From Bacillus testis (GTDB lineage: Bacteria > Bacillota > Bacilli > Bacillales > DSM-1321), in assembly GCF_001243895.1 (NCBI RefSeq), contig NZ_LN851186.1, positions 2,121,852-2,185,851 of the forward strand: a stretch of DNA of 64,000 bases. The letters run 5' to 3'. The translations under genes and the position numbers were made by a program. The notes beneath the pieces are model-generated. The model saw only the letters and a list, made by a program, of their open reading frames with translations. It made no database searches and was not told the DNA's origin. Within the stretch, counting starts at the first letter, position 1. Every line of letters starts with the position of its first letter. Below are positions 32,763 through 41,397 of this stretch, piece by piece.

Positions 32763-33548
32763 ATGGCTAATATTAGGCTTAAGTTCAAAAGCAGCCCCTA
32801 TTTAGAAGCAGCTGAAACGAGCGATGGACATATCCTTTACAAAGGTAAAAAGTTCGCGATTAACCGTATGCCGTTGGATGTGCCGATCAATGGAACTGTC
32901 TATGGAACATTGCTTAACTACAAAAGTTCAATTGACGCATTGCAAGATATCATGCATAAACCGCCGTACAACAAACCTCCCTCAGCCCCCATTCTCTATA
33001 TCAAACCGAATAATACGTTTACATCCTTTGGAGAGCCTGTGCCAATGCCGGAAGGTTGCGAACAATTGGAGATTGGAGCCTGTCTTGGCATAGTCATCGG
33101 CAAAACGGCAACCAGGGTACCGGAAGCAACAGCAATGGAATATATAGAAGGATACACTCTTGTAAATGATATCAGCATCCCTCATAAAAGCGTTTACCGG
33201 CCAGCAATCCCGTTTAAAGCCCGCGACAAGTTTTGTCCAATCGGTCCGTGGATCGTGGATAGAGATTCCCTCCCCCATCCTGAAGCATTAACCATACGTG
33301 TTTATATCAACGGTGAACTGATGCAAGTCCATTCCCCAGCCAATCTTGTCCGCCCGATCCCTAAATTGATAGCGGATATAACGGAATTTATGACGTTGAA
33401 TAAAGGGGACTTGCTGCTGGCCGGCATTCCAGAAAACGCTCCCTTGGCAAAAATCGGCGACCGGGTTGTCATTGAAAGTGATGAAATCGGCTGCCTGGAA
33501 AATAAGATTATAGCGGAAGAAACCTACTCATTGGAGGGATTTCTATGA
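32763..33548 (+). CDS. hpaG: HpaG N-terminal-type subunit (FAH family)
   Basis: A 261-residue fumarylacetoacetate-hydrolase-family protein corresponding to the N-terminal half of E. coli HpaG/HpcE, the bifunctional decarboxylase/isomerase of homoprotocatechuate degradation. Shared blocks: YGTLLNYKSSIDALQD, PPSAPILYIKPNNT and CLGIVIGKTATRV. The metal-binding ExE pair is replaced (EIGACLG), as in the E. coli N-terminal half, so it is probably a structural partner for the downstream subunit. ATG 32763 follows AAGGAG. It overlaps the second hpaG gene by four bases. Confidence 0.88.
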   Translation: MANIRLKFKSSPYLEAAETSDGHILYKGKKFAINRMPLDVPINGTVYGTLLNYKSSIDALQDIMHKPPYNKPPSAPILYIKPNNTFTSFGEPVPMPEGCEQLEIGACLGIVIGKTATRVPEATAMEYIEGYTLVNDISIPHKSVYRPAIPFKARDKFCPIGPWIVDRDSLPHPEALTIRVYINGELMQVHSPANLVRPIPKLIADITEFMTLNKGDLLLAGIPENAPLAKIGDRVVIESDEIGCLENKIIAEETYSLEGFL

Positions 33549-34315
33549 AGAGAGCGCGTGTCGCCTATAGCGGGGCGATCCATGAAGCATACGAAGAAAA
33601 TGGTCGCTTGCGTTTGAATGACGGCCGATTGGTGGATGAAGAAGAAGTCGTTTGGCTTCCTCCTGTGGAACCAGGGACCGTTTTTGCATTGGGATTAAAT
33701 TATGCGGACCATGCTAAAGAATTGGCTTTCAATGCCCCTTCTGAACCATTGGCGTTCTTGAAAGGCCCTAATACGTTTATCGGACACCGCGGCCAAACAA
33801 AGCGGCCCCGTGATGTGGACAATATGCATTATGAATGTGAGTTGGCAATTGTCATTGGCAAGACGGCCAAACATGTCAAAAAAGAAGAAGCCTATGATTA
33901 TATTGAAGGCTATACAATTGCCAATGACTATGCAATCCGGGATTATCTTGAAAACTATTACAGGCCGAATCTCCGGGTTAAAAACCGGGATACTTGCACA
34001 CCGATTGGGCCATGGCTGGTAGATAAGGAAGATATACCAGACCCTATGAATCTGACGCTCAAAACGTATATCAACGGGAAGCTTACACAACAAGGCACTA
34101 CCAAGGACATGATTTTCAGCATAGCCGATTTGATTGAGTACTTCAGCGGATTTATGACACTTAGGCCCAACGATATCATATTGACAGGAACACCGGAAGG
34201 CTTGGCGCAAACAGCGGTCGGGGATGAAATAATTACGGAAATAGAAGGTATAGGCAGGCTCGCCAACACAATTGTAAGCGATGAACTCTTTACAGATAAA
34301 TCAATGATTCCTTAA
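33545..34315 (+). CDS. hpaG: HpaG C-terminal-type subunit: OPET decarboxylase / HHDD isomerase
   Basis: Decarboxylates 5-oxopent-3-ene-1,2,5-tricarboxylate and isomerises 2-hydroxyhepta-2,4-diene-1,7-dioate. The 256-residue protein matches the catalytic half of E. coli HpaG: FALGLNYADHAKEL, HYECELAIVIGK (metal ligands Glu97 and Glu99), NDYAIRDYLENYYRPNLRVK (Asp128) and FMTLRPNDIILTGTPEGL. The two-gene arrangement, rather than a fusion, is known in other Gram-positive hpa clusters. It overlaps the preceding gene by four bases and is followed 16 bases later by hpaF. Confidence 0.92.
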   Translation: MKRARVAYSGAIHEAYEENGRLRLNDGRLVDEEEVVWLPPVEPGTVFALGLNYADHAKELAFNAPSEPLAFLKGPNTFIGHRGQTKRPRDVDNMHYECELAIVIGKTAKHVKKEEAYDYIEGYTIANDYAIRDYLENYYRPNLRVKNRDTCTPIGPWLVDKEDIPDPMNLTLKTYINGKLTQQGTTKDMIFSIADLIEYFSGFMTLRPNDIILTGTPEGLAQTAVGDEIITEIEGIGRLANTIVSDELFTDKSMIP

Positions 34316-34331
34316 AGAAAGGATACCTTTT

Positions 34332-34724
34332 ATGCCACATATGATTATCGAATATACCAACAATCTTGCAGACGATATCCAAATTGACGACTTGTTGAAA
34401 AAAGTGAATAAGATCCTTATGGCGCATCCTGCTATTTTTCCTATAGGCGGCATCCGGTCAAGAGCAATCGAAATAACTCATTATTGTATTGCCGATGGTT
34501 CCGAGGATGATGCTTTTGTCCATGCCACTTTAAAGATTGGGGCAGGCCGTACGGAAGACAATAAAAAAATGGTCTGCGATCAACTATTCAGCATGATGGA
34601 AACCCATTTAGCCCCCCTCTTCTCCAAAAGATATGTAGCGCTCTCGATGGAATTATACGAATTCAATGAGTCGGGAACCTATAAGAAAAATAATATCCAT
34701 CAGCGTTTTAAATCGCAAGCGTAA
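34332..34724 (+). CDS. hpaF: 5-carboxymethyl-2-hydroxymuconate isomerase
   Basis: Tautomerises 5-carboxymethyl-2-hydroxymuconate in the homoprotocatechuate meta pathway, just before HpaG. The 130-residue protein is full length and has the CHMI pattern MPHMIIEYTNN (Pro2 becomes the catalytic N-terminal proline after Met removal), FPIGGIRSRA and DAFVHATLKIGAGR. It is the last gene of the plus-strand hpaG-hpaG-hpaF operon and is followed by a strong terminator. Confidence 0.92.
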   Translation: MPHMIIEYTNNLADDIQIDDLLKKVNKILMAHPAIFPIGGIRSRAIEITHYCIADGSEDDAFVHATLKIGAGRTEDNKKMVCDQLFSMMETHLAPLFSKRYVALSMELYEFNESGTYKKNNIHQRFKSQA

Positions 34725-34746
34725 TGACCTATTTCTTAACAGCCAA

Positions 34747-34782
34747 CAAATCCCCCGGAAAATAATGTTCCGGGGGATTTTG
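34747..34782. terminator. Bidirectional terminator between hpaF and the symporter gene
   Basis: CAAATCCCCCGGAA and TTCCGGGGGATTTTG form a 13-bp GC-rich stem with a 7-base loop; it closes convergent transcripts. Confidence 0.88.
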
Positions 34783-34809
34783 TGTCTCTTTCATTAACCG
34801 TCCAATCTA

Positions 34810-36366
34810 TCAATGATTTGCAATGCCTTTTATATCGCTTCCAGTTGTCGATTTAACAAGGATTTCCGCATAGTTATCATCTGAAGCTGCATTCTTTTTA
34901 GCTCCGATCACCGTTCCTATATAACAAGCCAGAAACCCGAATGGGATGGAAACGATACCTGGCGATGCTAATGGGAATAACGGCTTTCCTGTAAACAAAG
35001 CGGCCCCTTCAACCGGACTCCACACATTCGGTCCAATCGCCACCAGCAGAACTGTACAGGCCAAACCGGCAATCATGCCGATCATAGCGCCTGTTTTATT
35101 GAACTTACGCCAATAAATCGTAAATAAAATGACAGGCAAATTAGAACTGGCTGCAATGGTAAAGGCAATGGATGCCAGAAAGGCAACGTTGAATTGTTGC
35201 AGGAATAACGATAATAAAATCGAAATCACCGTAATGGCGATGGATGCGCCTCTGGCCATGAACATTTGCTGTTTTTCTGTTGCTTTTCCATCCTTTATGA
35301 TTTCATTATAGAAATCATGGGAAAAGGCGGATGCTCCTGTCACTACAATCCCCGCTACAACAGCAAGAATGGTAGCAAAAGAAACGGCTGAGATAAAAGC
35401 GAATAAGAAATCGCCTCCGACTAATTTAGCAAGCAACGGGGCCGCCATATTTCCTGCAGGATTGGCTTCCACAATCGATTTCAATCCAACTAATTTAGTA
35501 GCACCCAAGCCAAGAAAGATGACCATAATGTGAAAGCCGCCCATAATCCACATGACCCATACAACCGACTTTCTGGCGACTTGGGCATTCGGCACTGTCA
35601 GAAACCGGACGAGTATATGCGGCAAGCCTGCTGTTCCCAGAATAAGGCCTAAGCTTAAGGATGCAGCGTCCCACCCGCTGGCATATTTAATCCCCGGAAG
35701 CAAAAAGTCGCCTTTAAATGGCGTTGCTGTTTTTACTTGTGTAAATACGTCAAGAAAATTAAAATGAAACTTCCACATCACCAAACAAAATAAGATAAAC
35801 GTGCCTCCTACCAATAATACAGCCTTTATGATTTGGACCCAGCTTGTCGCGGTCATACCGCCGAATAATACAAAAATCAGCATAACAATCCCTACAATAA
35901 TAACGGACACATTATAGGGAATGCCTAAAAGCAATTTAAATAAAGCTCCAGCGGCCACCAATTGCCCTAGCATATAAAAGATAGAAATGAACAACGTGTT
36001 GAAAGCTGTCACTCCTCTGACTTGCTTATATTTATAGCGGGTTGTAATCATATCTCCCAATGTGTACTTCCCCAGATTCCTTAATGGTTCTGCAACCAAA
36101 AACAAGACGACCAGAAATGAGACCAAGGCACCAAACATAAGGAAAAAGCCATCAAATCCTGTTAAAGCAAATGCACCGATCAATCCTAAAAATGTGGAAG
36201 CTGACATGAAATCGCCTGCAAGGGCAAGTCCATTCTGCCGAGCTGTTAAACCGCCCCCTGCTGTATAGAATGAACTGGCTGTTTTTGTTTTTTTCGATGC
36301 ATAATAGGTGATTAAAAGTGTGCCCACGGACATGATGGCAAAGAGGATTATGACATTTATGCCCAT
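34810..36366 (-). CDS. Sodium/solute symporter, ActP-like
   Basis: A 518-residue membrane protein of the SSS family with 13 or so helices and ActP-type blocks: FYTAGGGLTARQNGLALAGD, SASTFLGLIGAFALTGFDG, LGDMITTRYKYKQVRG and PHILVRFLTVPNAQVARKS. ActP imports acetate or other short monocarboxylates. Within the hpa cluster and next to hpaC, it may carry 4-hydroxyphenylacetate or a related aromatic acid; this is inference. ATG 36366 directly follows the DUF485 gene (one base apart), as in yjcH-actP pairs, so the two are co-transcribed. Confidence 0.88.
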   Translation of the reverse strand: MGINVIILFAIMSVGTLLITYYASKKTKTASSFYTAGGGLTARQNGLALAGDFMSASTFLGLIGAFALTGFDGFFLMFGALVSFLVVLFLVAEPLRNLGKYTLGDMITTRYKYKQVRGVTAFNTLFISIFYMLGQLVAAGALFKLLLGIPYNVSVIIVGIVMLIFVLFGGMTATSWVQIIKAVLLVGGTFILFCLVMWKFHFNFLDVFTQVKTATPFKGDFLLPGIKYASGWDAASLSLGLILGTAGLPHILVRFLTVPNAQVARKSVVWVMWIMGGFHIMVIFLGLGATKLVGLKSIVEANPAGNMAAPLLAKLVGGDFLFAFISAVSFATILAVVAGIVVTGASAFSHDFYNEIIKDGKATEKQQMFMARGASIAITVISILLSLFLQQFNVAFLASIAFTIAASSNLPVILFTIYWRKFNKTGAMIGMIAGLACTVLLVAIGPNVWSPVEGAALFTGKPLFPLASPGIVSIPFGFLACYIGTVIGAKKNAASDDNYAEILVKSTTGSDIKGIANH

Positions 36367-36367
36367 T

Positions 36368-36697
36368 CTATAACCCTTCCTTCTCTATGATTTTTTGAAT
36401 GTCTTCATCAAACTGCTGTGACTTGATCACATAGATGCTGCAGACAAAGAGTGACATGGCAATTATGGAAACGCCATAAAGCCAGCCCCAAGTGATATCG
36501 CCGATTATGTTGTGGTTAAGTATATTGGTATAGAAAGATAAAAAAGGCAATAGCAAAGAATAGCATATGAAAAAGAGAGTATAAGGGATAATGAACATTT
36601 TCTTTTTAGTGATAAGTTGGGTAAACTCAGGGGAAGAAGCTATTTTTTCATAATTCAGTTGATTTTTTTCTTTTACTTTTTCATTCAATTGAACCAT
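36368..36697 (-). CDS. DUF485 membrane protein (YjcH-like)
   Basis: A 109-residue protein with a soluble N-terminus and two membrane helices (about 36-58 and 73-93). DUF485 proteins are the standing partners of ActP-type symporters. Signatures: SSPEFTQLITKKKMFIIPYTLFF and WGWLYGVSIIAMSLFVC. ATG 36697 is preceded by GAGGTGATGG. Its stop is one base before the symporter start, implying coupling. Confidence 0.85.
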   Translation of the reverse strand: MVQLNEKVKEKNQLNYEKIASSPEFTQLITKKKMFIIPYTLFFICYSLLLPFLSFYTNILNHNIIGDITWGWLYGVSIIAMSLFVCSIYVIKSQQFDEDIQKIIEKEGL

Positions 36698-36970
36698 ATC
36701 GCCATCACCTCATATTTCCGAATGACTTTATTGAAAATAATCCTAATAGGCCTTTGGATTTAAACGAACTATTTCCCTAATAGAAGAAACAGGGCTACAT
36801 TTTAAAAAAAGGCAACAGTACTGGATACCGCTGCCATAATCGTATCTATTGATCTATGAACGGATTGCTCTTTTCAAAACGATGAACGCTCCTTCTCATT
36901 AAAACGACTAATTTCGTTTATTACCCGATGTTTTCATCACAAAAAGGGATAGAATGGTTGCTCTACTTCC

Positions 36971-37447
36971 TTATACAGCCGGCGTTTTTTCTATAAAACC
37001 ACCATATTTGCCTTGAAAAAAGGTTAAAGGCTCACCATCTTTTAAAACAAGTTCTTTCACTTCCCCGATGAACAGTGTATGATCGCCGGCTACCTGCGTA
37101 CTATAGACATCACAGACAATGTTAGCCAAGGCATTTTGTATCAGCGGCAATCCGTCAATATAATCAAACTCAATTTCCCTTTTTTCCTTTAATTGTCCGG
37201 CAAATAACATGGAAATCTCTTGTTGTTCTTCCGACAACAGATTGACGACAAATTTTTGGGAACGCTGGATTTTATCAAGCATTCTTGCTTTTTCGCCAAT
37301 TGAAATCAGTACCAGTTTCGGCGTTAAAGAAACCGACATAAATGCATTTGCCGTCATGCCATGCGATTCACCATCCACCTCTGTTGTAATTACCGTGACG
37401 CCTGTTGCGAATTTTCCCATGGCATTCCGAAAGACACGGTCATCCAT
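36971..37447 (-). CDS. hpaC: Flavin reductase component of 4-HPA 3-monooxygenase
   Basis: Reduces FAD or FMN with NADH and passes the reduced flavin to HpaB. The 158-residue protein has the flavin-reductase fold: FRNAMGKFATGVTVIT, GESHGMTANAFMSVSLTPKLVLIS and AGDHTLFIGEVKEL. Length is normal. ATG 37447 lies 6 bases after GAGGG; the ATG at 37453 is too close. It lies downstream of hpaD in the cluster, separated from hpaB by several genes. Confidence 0.9.
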   Translation of the reverse strand: MDDRVFRNAMGKFATGVTVITTEVDGESHGMTANAFMSVSLTPKLVLISIGEKARMLDKIQRSQKFVVNLLSEEQQEISMLFAGQLKEKREIEFDYIDGLPLIQNALANIVCDVYSTQVAGDHTLFIGEVKELVLKDGEPLTFFQGKYGGFIEKTPAV

Positions 37448-37521
37448 AATCATCCCTCTTTCCCCACTAAATTTTTATTCTTGTTCATCTCTTTTTCCAG
37501 GTTTCTTTGCTTGCACAAAAA

Positions 37522-38505
37522 TCAAATGATAAACTCCGGCTTCTTTTTTTCGAGCAGCGGCTCTTTCGCAGCTATTTCTTCCCCCGTAAAAATATCCAAG
37601 ACCGCGGAGGCTTCATCGAACCAGGAATCAGGCGCTTTGGCACCCCAAAACGTTTGGCGCCTCGGATCATTAAGATCCCAATGAAGCGGGCCTACATCAG
37701 GATCTGAAGTGAGATAATCGCCGTTATACAATTCGATGCGGTGCCCATCCGGATCTCTTAGGTATAAAAAGAATGCATTGGACAATCCATGACGGCCAGG
37801 TCCTCGTTCTATTGTCGAAGCATAACCGAGTGAGGCTAATACATCACATGTATGGATAAGTGCCAATGGATCGGGGAGCCAGAAACCGACATGGTGAAGA
37901 CGCGGGCCTACCCCATTCATGAAAGCCTGGTCATGTACGCCTGGCTTTCTGTGCAGCCAGCTCGCCCATAACTGGCCGTTTTCATCTATTGTATCTTCAG
38001 AACACAGAAATCCTAATTCATCCACATAAAAATCATAGGCTTTCTGCACATCTGCCACTGCACAGTTCACATGGTCGATGCGCTGGACTCTTGATCCCCG
38101 ATATTGGTCGTAACGCTGCAACATCCGTTCGACTTGGTCCATTTTGCAAAAAAACTCAACCGGCAAGCCGGAAATATCCTGGACTCGCAATGCTCTTCCC
38201 AAAGCATGTTGGCTGCCTTCCTGCATCCACTTTGTTTGGAGGCCCTTGGATTTGAACAGGGCTTCCAACTCATCCAAATCAGAATCACATACAACTTTGT
38301 AGCTTATCGCTTCCACACTAGGCTCCGCCGCTTTTTGCAGCACAAGGCTATGATGGTGCGCTTCTTCCAGCCCGCGCAGATAAATATGGCTTTCCGTTCT
38401 TTCCGTCTCAATAAACCCTAAAGCATCGACATAATATTTCCGGGAGCGATCCAAATCTGTCACGTTTAGGACTGTACGGGCTACCCTTATAATTGAAAAC
38501 GCCAT
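37522..38505 (-). CDS. hpaD: 3,4-dihydroxyphenylacetate 2,3-dioxygenase
   Basis: Extradiol ring-cleaving dioxygenase: opens homoprotocatechuate to 5-carboxymethyl-2-hydroxymuconic semialdehyde. The 327-residue protein is of the type I (vicinal oxygen chelate) class with two repeated modules (about 8-118 and 141-275). The 2-His-1-Glu metal site is visible: His145 in RIDHVNC, His205 in LHHVGFW and Glu258 in HRIELYNGDY. It resembles the Mn/Fe enzymes of Gram-positive bacteria rather than the E. coli type. ATG 38505 follows GGGG. Between hpaC and hpaE in a minus-strand operon. Confidence 0.9.
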   Translation of the reverse strand: MAFSIIRVARTVLNVTDLDRSRKYYVDALGFIETERTESHIYLRGLEEAHHHSLVLQKAAEPSVEAISYKVVCDSDLDELEALFKSKGLQTKWMQEGSQHALGRALRVQDISGLPVEFFCKMDQVERMLQRYDQYRGSRVQRIDHVNCAVADVQKAYDFYVDELGFLCSEDTIDENGQLWASWLHRKPGVHDQAFMNGVGPRLHHVGFWLPDPLALIHTCDVLASLGYASTIERGPGRHGLSNAFFLYLRDPDGHRIELYNGDYLTSDPDVGPLHWDLNDPRRQTFWGAKAPDSWFDEASAVLDIFTGEEIAAKEPLLEKKKPEFII

Positions 38506-38540
38506 TTCAATTGCCCCTTTCATACTTCGAAAAGTTCTTG

Positions 38541-40055
38541 TTATTTTTCAATCCCGTTTGCCGAAAGATGTTTTTTCACTCCAAATTTAGGGATATGGTG
38601 GTCGCCAATCGCTACATGGATTACTTGTGTTTCCGTATAGAAATCGAAACTGTAATGTCCCCCCTCCCGTCCGACTCCGCTGGATTTAGATCCGCCGAAA
38701 GGGATTCTGAGGTCACGGACATTCTGGGAGTTGACCCAAACCATGCCGCTGTCGACCGACTGTGCCAACCGGTGGCCACGCTTCATGTCATTGGTCCATA
38801 TAAAGGCGGCAAGGCCATATTTGATGTCATTTGCCATTCTTAAGACTTCTTCTTCGCTACTGAAAGGAATCACTGCCATAACTGGCCCGAAAATTTCTTC
38901 TTGTGCCACGGTCATATCGTTCGTGCAATCCAACAGAAGTGTAGGAGCAATATAATTGCCTTCCTTGAATTCAGGAGGTATGCTGCCGCTCACAATTGTG
39001 GCACCTTCTTTTTCGGCTATTTTCAAATACCTTGACACATTTCCAAAATGTTGCCGATGGATAAGCGGCCCAACTTCTGTTTCTGCATCCATTGGGTCTC
39101 CCACCAAAATGTTTTGAACACGCTCTTTTAGGGACTCGATAAATTGATCTTTTATGGATTCATGAACAAATAATCTGGAATTAGACGTACATCTTTCGCC
39201 ATTAAAGGAATAGATCCCCCATATGATCGAATCAAGCGCCTTTTCCAAATCGGCATCTTCAAATATAATAGCCGGCGATTTTCCTCCTAATTCCATTGAC
39301 ACTCGCTTCAGTGTATCGGCGCCATTTTTAATGATTTCCGATCCAGTGGTGGTTTCGCCCGTGAAGGAAATCAGCTGTACATCTGGATGGGCAACAAGTG
39401 ACGCGCCTGCTGTTTCTCCAAAACCATGGACGACATTAAAAACTCCCTTTGGCAAACCCGATTGATCAATGATCTGGGCCAGCTTATTGGCCGTCAATGG
39501 AGACCACTCGGCGGGTTTTAGCACACATGTATTTCCGGTCGCCAAAGCGGGAGCAACCTTCCATGTTTCCAGCATAAACGGCGCATTCCAGGGAGTGATT
39601 AATCCAGCTACCCCGACAGGCTTATGGACCGTGTAATTGATAAATGTATCATCCACTTGATAGGCTTCTCCCACCAATCTGCTTTTGACCATTTCCGCGT
39701 AAAAGCGGAAATTTTCTGCAGCACGGGCGGCCTGTTTTTTTGTCTGGCTGATGGGCAATCCTGTATCCAATGATTCCAAGTACGAAATCTCTTCAGCATT
39801 TTCTTCAATCAAATCAGCGATTTTCACCAAGTAGCTCAACCTTTTCTGTACCGTCATATGTTTCCACGGGCCATGGTCGAAAGCTTCTCTTGCAGCGGCG
39901 ACAGCAAGGTCAATATCTTCTTTAAACCCTTCTGCAACGGCATTAATTGGCTGATTATTAAAAGGATTGATATTTTGAAAAGATTTGCCAGCAACCCCAT
40001 CTGTAAACTCGCCGTTGATATAATGCTGGATATCGGTGACTGGGTATGTTTTCAT
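38541..40055 (-). CDS. hpaE: 5-carboxymethyl-2-hydroxymuconic semialdehyde dehydrogenase
   Basis: NAD-dependent oxidation of the ring-cleavage product. The 504-residue aldehyde dehydrogenase has VMELGGKSPAI (Glu255), NGERCTSNSR (catalytic Cys289) and ITPWNAPFMLETWK in the cofactor site. Cluster position next to hpaD, the ring-cleavage enzyme, and sequence blocks such as HGPWKHMTVQKR and NVRDLRIPFGGSKSSGVGREGG point to HpaE. It starts at ATG 40055 after AGGAAAAAG, 35 bases before hpaD. Confidence 0.9.
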   Translation of the reverse strand: MKTYPVTDIQHYINGEFTDGVAGKSFQNINPFNNQPINAVAEGFKEDIDLAVAAAREAFDHGPWKHMTVQKRLSYLVKIADLIEENAEEISYLESLDTGLPISQTKKQAARAAENFRFYAEMVKSRLVGEAYQVDDTFINYTVHKPVGVAGLITPWNAPFMLETWKVAPALATGNTCVLKPAEWSPLTANKLAQIIDQSGLPKGVFNVVHGFGETAGASLVAHPDVQLISFTGETTTGSEIIKNGADTLKRVSMELGGKSPAIIFEDADLEKALDSIIWGIYSFNGERCTSNSRLFVHESIKDQFIESLKERVQNILVGDPMDAETEVGPLIHRQHFGNVSRYLKIAEKEGATIVSGSIPPEFKEGNYIAPTLLLDCTNDMTVAQEEIFGPVMAVIPFSSEEEVLRMANDIKYGLAAFIWTNDMKRGHRLAQSVDSGMVWVNSQNVRDLRIPFGGSKSSGVGREGGHYSFDFYTETQVIHVAIGDHHIPKFGVKKHLSANGIEK

Positions 40056-40147
40056 GCTTTTTCCTCCATTCTTGCGATCTTAATATATAAATCGGGGAGA
40101 AAACTCACTTCTTGGGTTTTCTCCCGCTTATATGGGCTTTTGCCAGT

Positions 40148-41062
40148 TTACCTATTTAATGTCTTAATCAATCCATATTTATCTAATGTCTGGCGGATTT
40201 CATCTATTAATGTGTCGGAAGGCTGGCCAAGCGGAGGCCTTAAGGCTGGATTAGCTTTACCGATCAATCCCATTGCTGTCTTTAATGGCCCTGGGTTTGT
40301 TTCCTTGAACAGCACATCATTCAAAGGCATTAATTTATAATGAAGGTCCAGTGCTTTTTCCAAGTCTCCTTCTTTCCAATAATTATAAAGATCCGCCACT
40401 TCTTTAGGGGCCACACAAGCTGTCGCGCTTATATGCCCGGCACCGCCGATTGCCAACATTGGGTAACAGAGCAATTCAATGCCGGAATAGAGCAAAAAGT
40501 CCCTTCCACAATTCAGCAACACACGGTTCACATGCTCAAAGTCTTTATTTGATTCCTTGACTCCGATGATATTGTGACAATCCTCCGCCAATCGGGCCAA
40601 TGTTTGGACTTCCAGGTTGACCCCTGTTCTTCCCGGTATGTTGTACACAATAATGGGAATATCAACAGAATCTGCGACCGTTTTGAAGTGGTTATACAAT
40701 GCCTGTTGGTTGGGCCTATTATAATAGGGGACAATCACCAACGCGGCATCCGCTCCCATTTCTTGCGCCCGTTTAGTCAGATGCAGTGTTTCTTTTTGGT
40801 TCGCTGATCCAGTGCCTGGCGCTACCGGCACCCTTCCGTTTGCCGTGTTGATGGCTGTTTCCATAACCAGCTCACGTTCTGCGATTGTCAGAGAACTAGG
40901 CTCGCCCGTAGTCCCACAAACTGAAATGCCATGTGAACCGCTTTCGATATGCCAATTCACCAATCCTTTAAGTGCCTCTACATCCACCTCTAACTGATTG
41001 TCAAAAGGGGTTATAATAGGGGCGATGGACCCTCGCAACCGCTTTTTGATTTCTTCATACAA
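40148..41062 (-). CDS. DapA-family aldolase of the hpa cluster
   Basis: A 304-residue class I (Schiff-base) aldolase: CGTTGEPSSLT with Thr51, VYNIPGRTG with Tyr140 and VKESNKD with the lysine nucleophile Lys169. True DapA makes hydroxytetrahydrodipicolinate for lysine, but within this cluster it may cleave 4-hydroxy-2-oxoheptane-1,7-dioate to pyruvate and succinic semialdehyde in place of the absent class II HpaI; this is inference. TTG 41062 (8 bases after AAGGTGG) is the best start; GTG 41074 overlaps that site. It is followed by hpaE. Confidence 0.82.
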   Translation of the reverse strand: MYEEIKKRLRGSIAPIITPFDNQLEVDVEALKGLVNWHIESGSHGISVCGTTGEPSSLTIAERELVMETAINTANGRVPVAPGTGSANQKETLHLTKRAQEMGADAALVIVPYYNRPNQQALYNHFKTVADSVDIPIIVYNIPGRTGVNLEVQTLARLAEDCHNIIGVKESNKDFEHVNRVLLNCGRDFLLYSGIELLCYPMLAIGGAGHISATACVAPKEVADLYNYWKEGDLEKALDLHYKLMPLNDVLFKETNPGPLKTAMGLIGKANPALRPPLGQPSDTLIDEIRQTLDKYGLIKTLNR

Positions 41063-41076
41063 ATGAAAGACCACCT

Positions 41077-41351
41077 TTACATAATATTTTGTATATTCAG
41101 ATTATTGATAAGAAAAAAGCAGCTTTTTCCTGATTGCAAACAAAACTTCCTGCCATATATAGGCTTATCGATGTTTTTTGCGCTGCGCTGTTTGAAGTAA
41201 GCGATTGTGTTCATCTTATGCTTTCTGACCGCAACTTCGATTGTCTCAAAAGAAGCTTTCTCTTTTAAAAGAGTGATTATTTCGCCATGTTCCTGAAAAG
41301 ACTGGGCAGCACGTTTCGGGACGATTGTAAAAACAGATGTCCTTCTTATTT
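41077..41351 (-). pseudogene. GntR/FadR-type regulator remnant (3' end)
   Basis: An open stretch without a start codon, bounded upstream by an in-frame TAA near 41,351, translates to RAAQSFQEHGEIITLLKEKA then SFETIEVAVRKHKMNTIAYF. This is the last part of an FCD-type ligand-binding domain (R..S..EH..I...L.......A...HK). The DNA-binding half and most of the effector domain are gone. It lies between hpaB and the DapA-like gene, so the cluster once carried a GntR regulator. Its stop codon overlaps the ribosome-binding region of the next gene. Confidence 0.65.
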
Positions 41352-41397
41352 ATTGATTTGGTTTTATTTTCCTGGATTTCATATACGATAACAATTA

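Noticed and set aside
40148..41062. Plain lysine-pathway dapA
   Set aside because: Location inside the hpa operon, without asd, dapG or dapB nearby, favours a catabolic aldolase, though the lysine role cannot be excluded from sequence alone.
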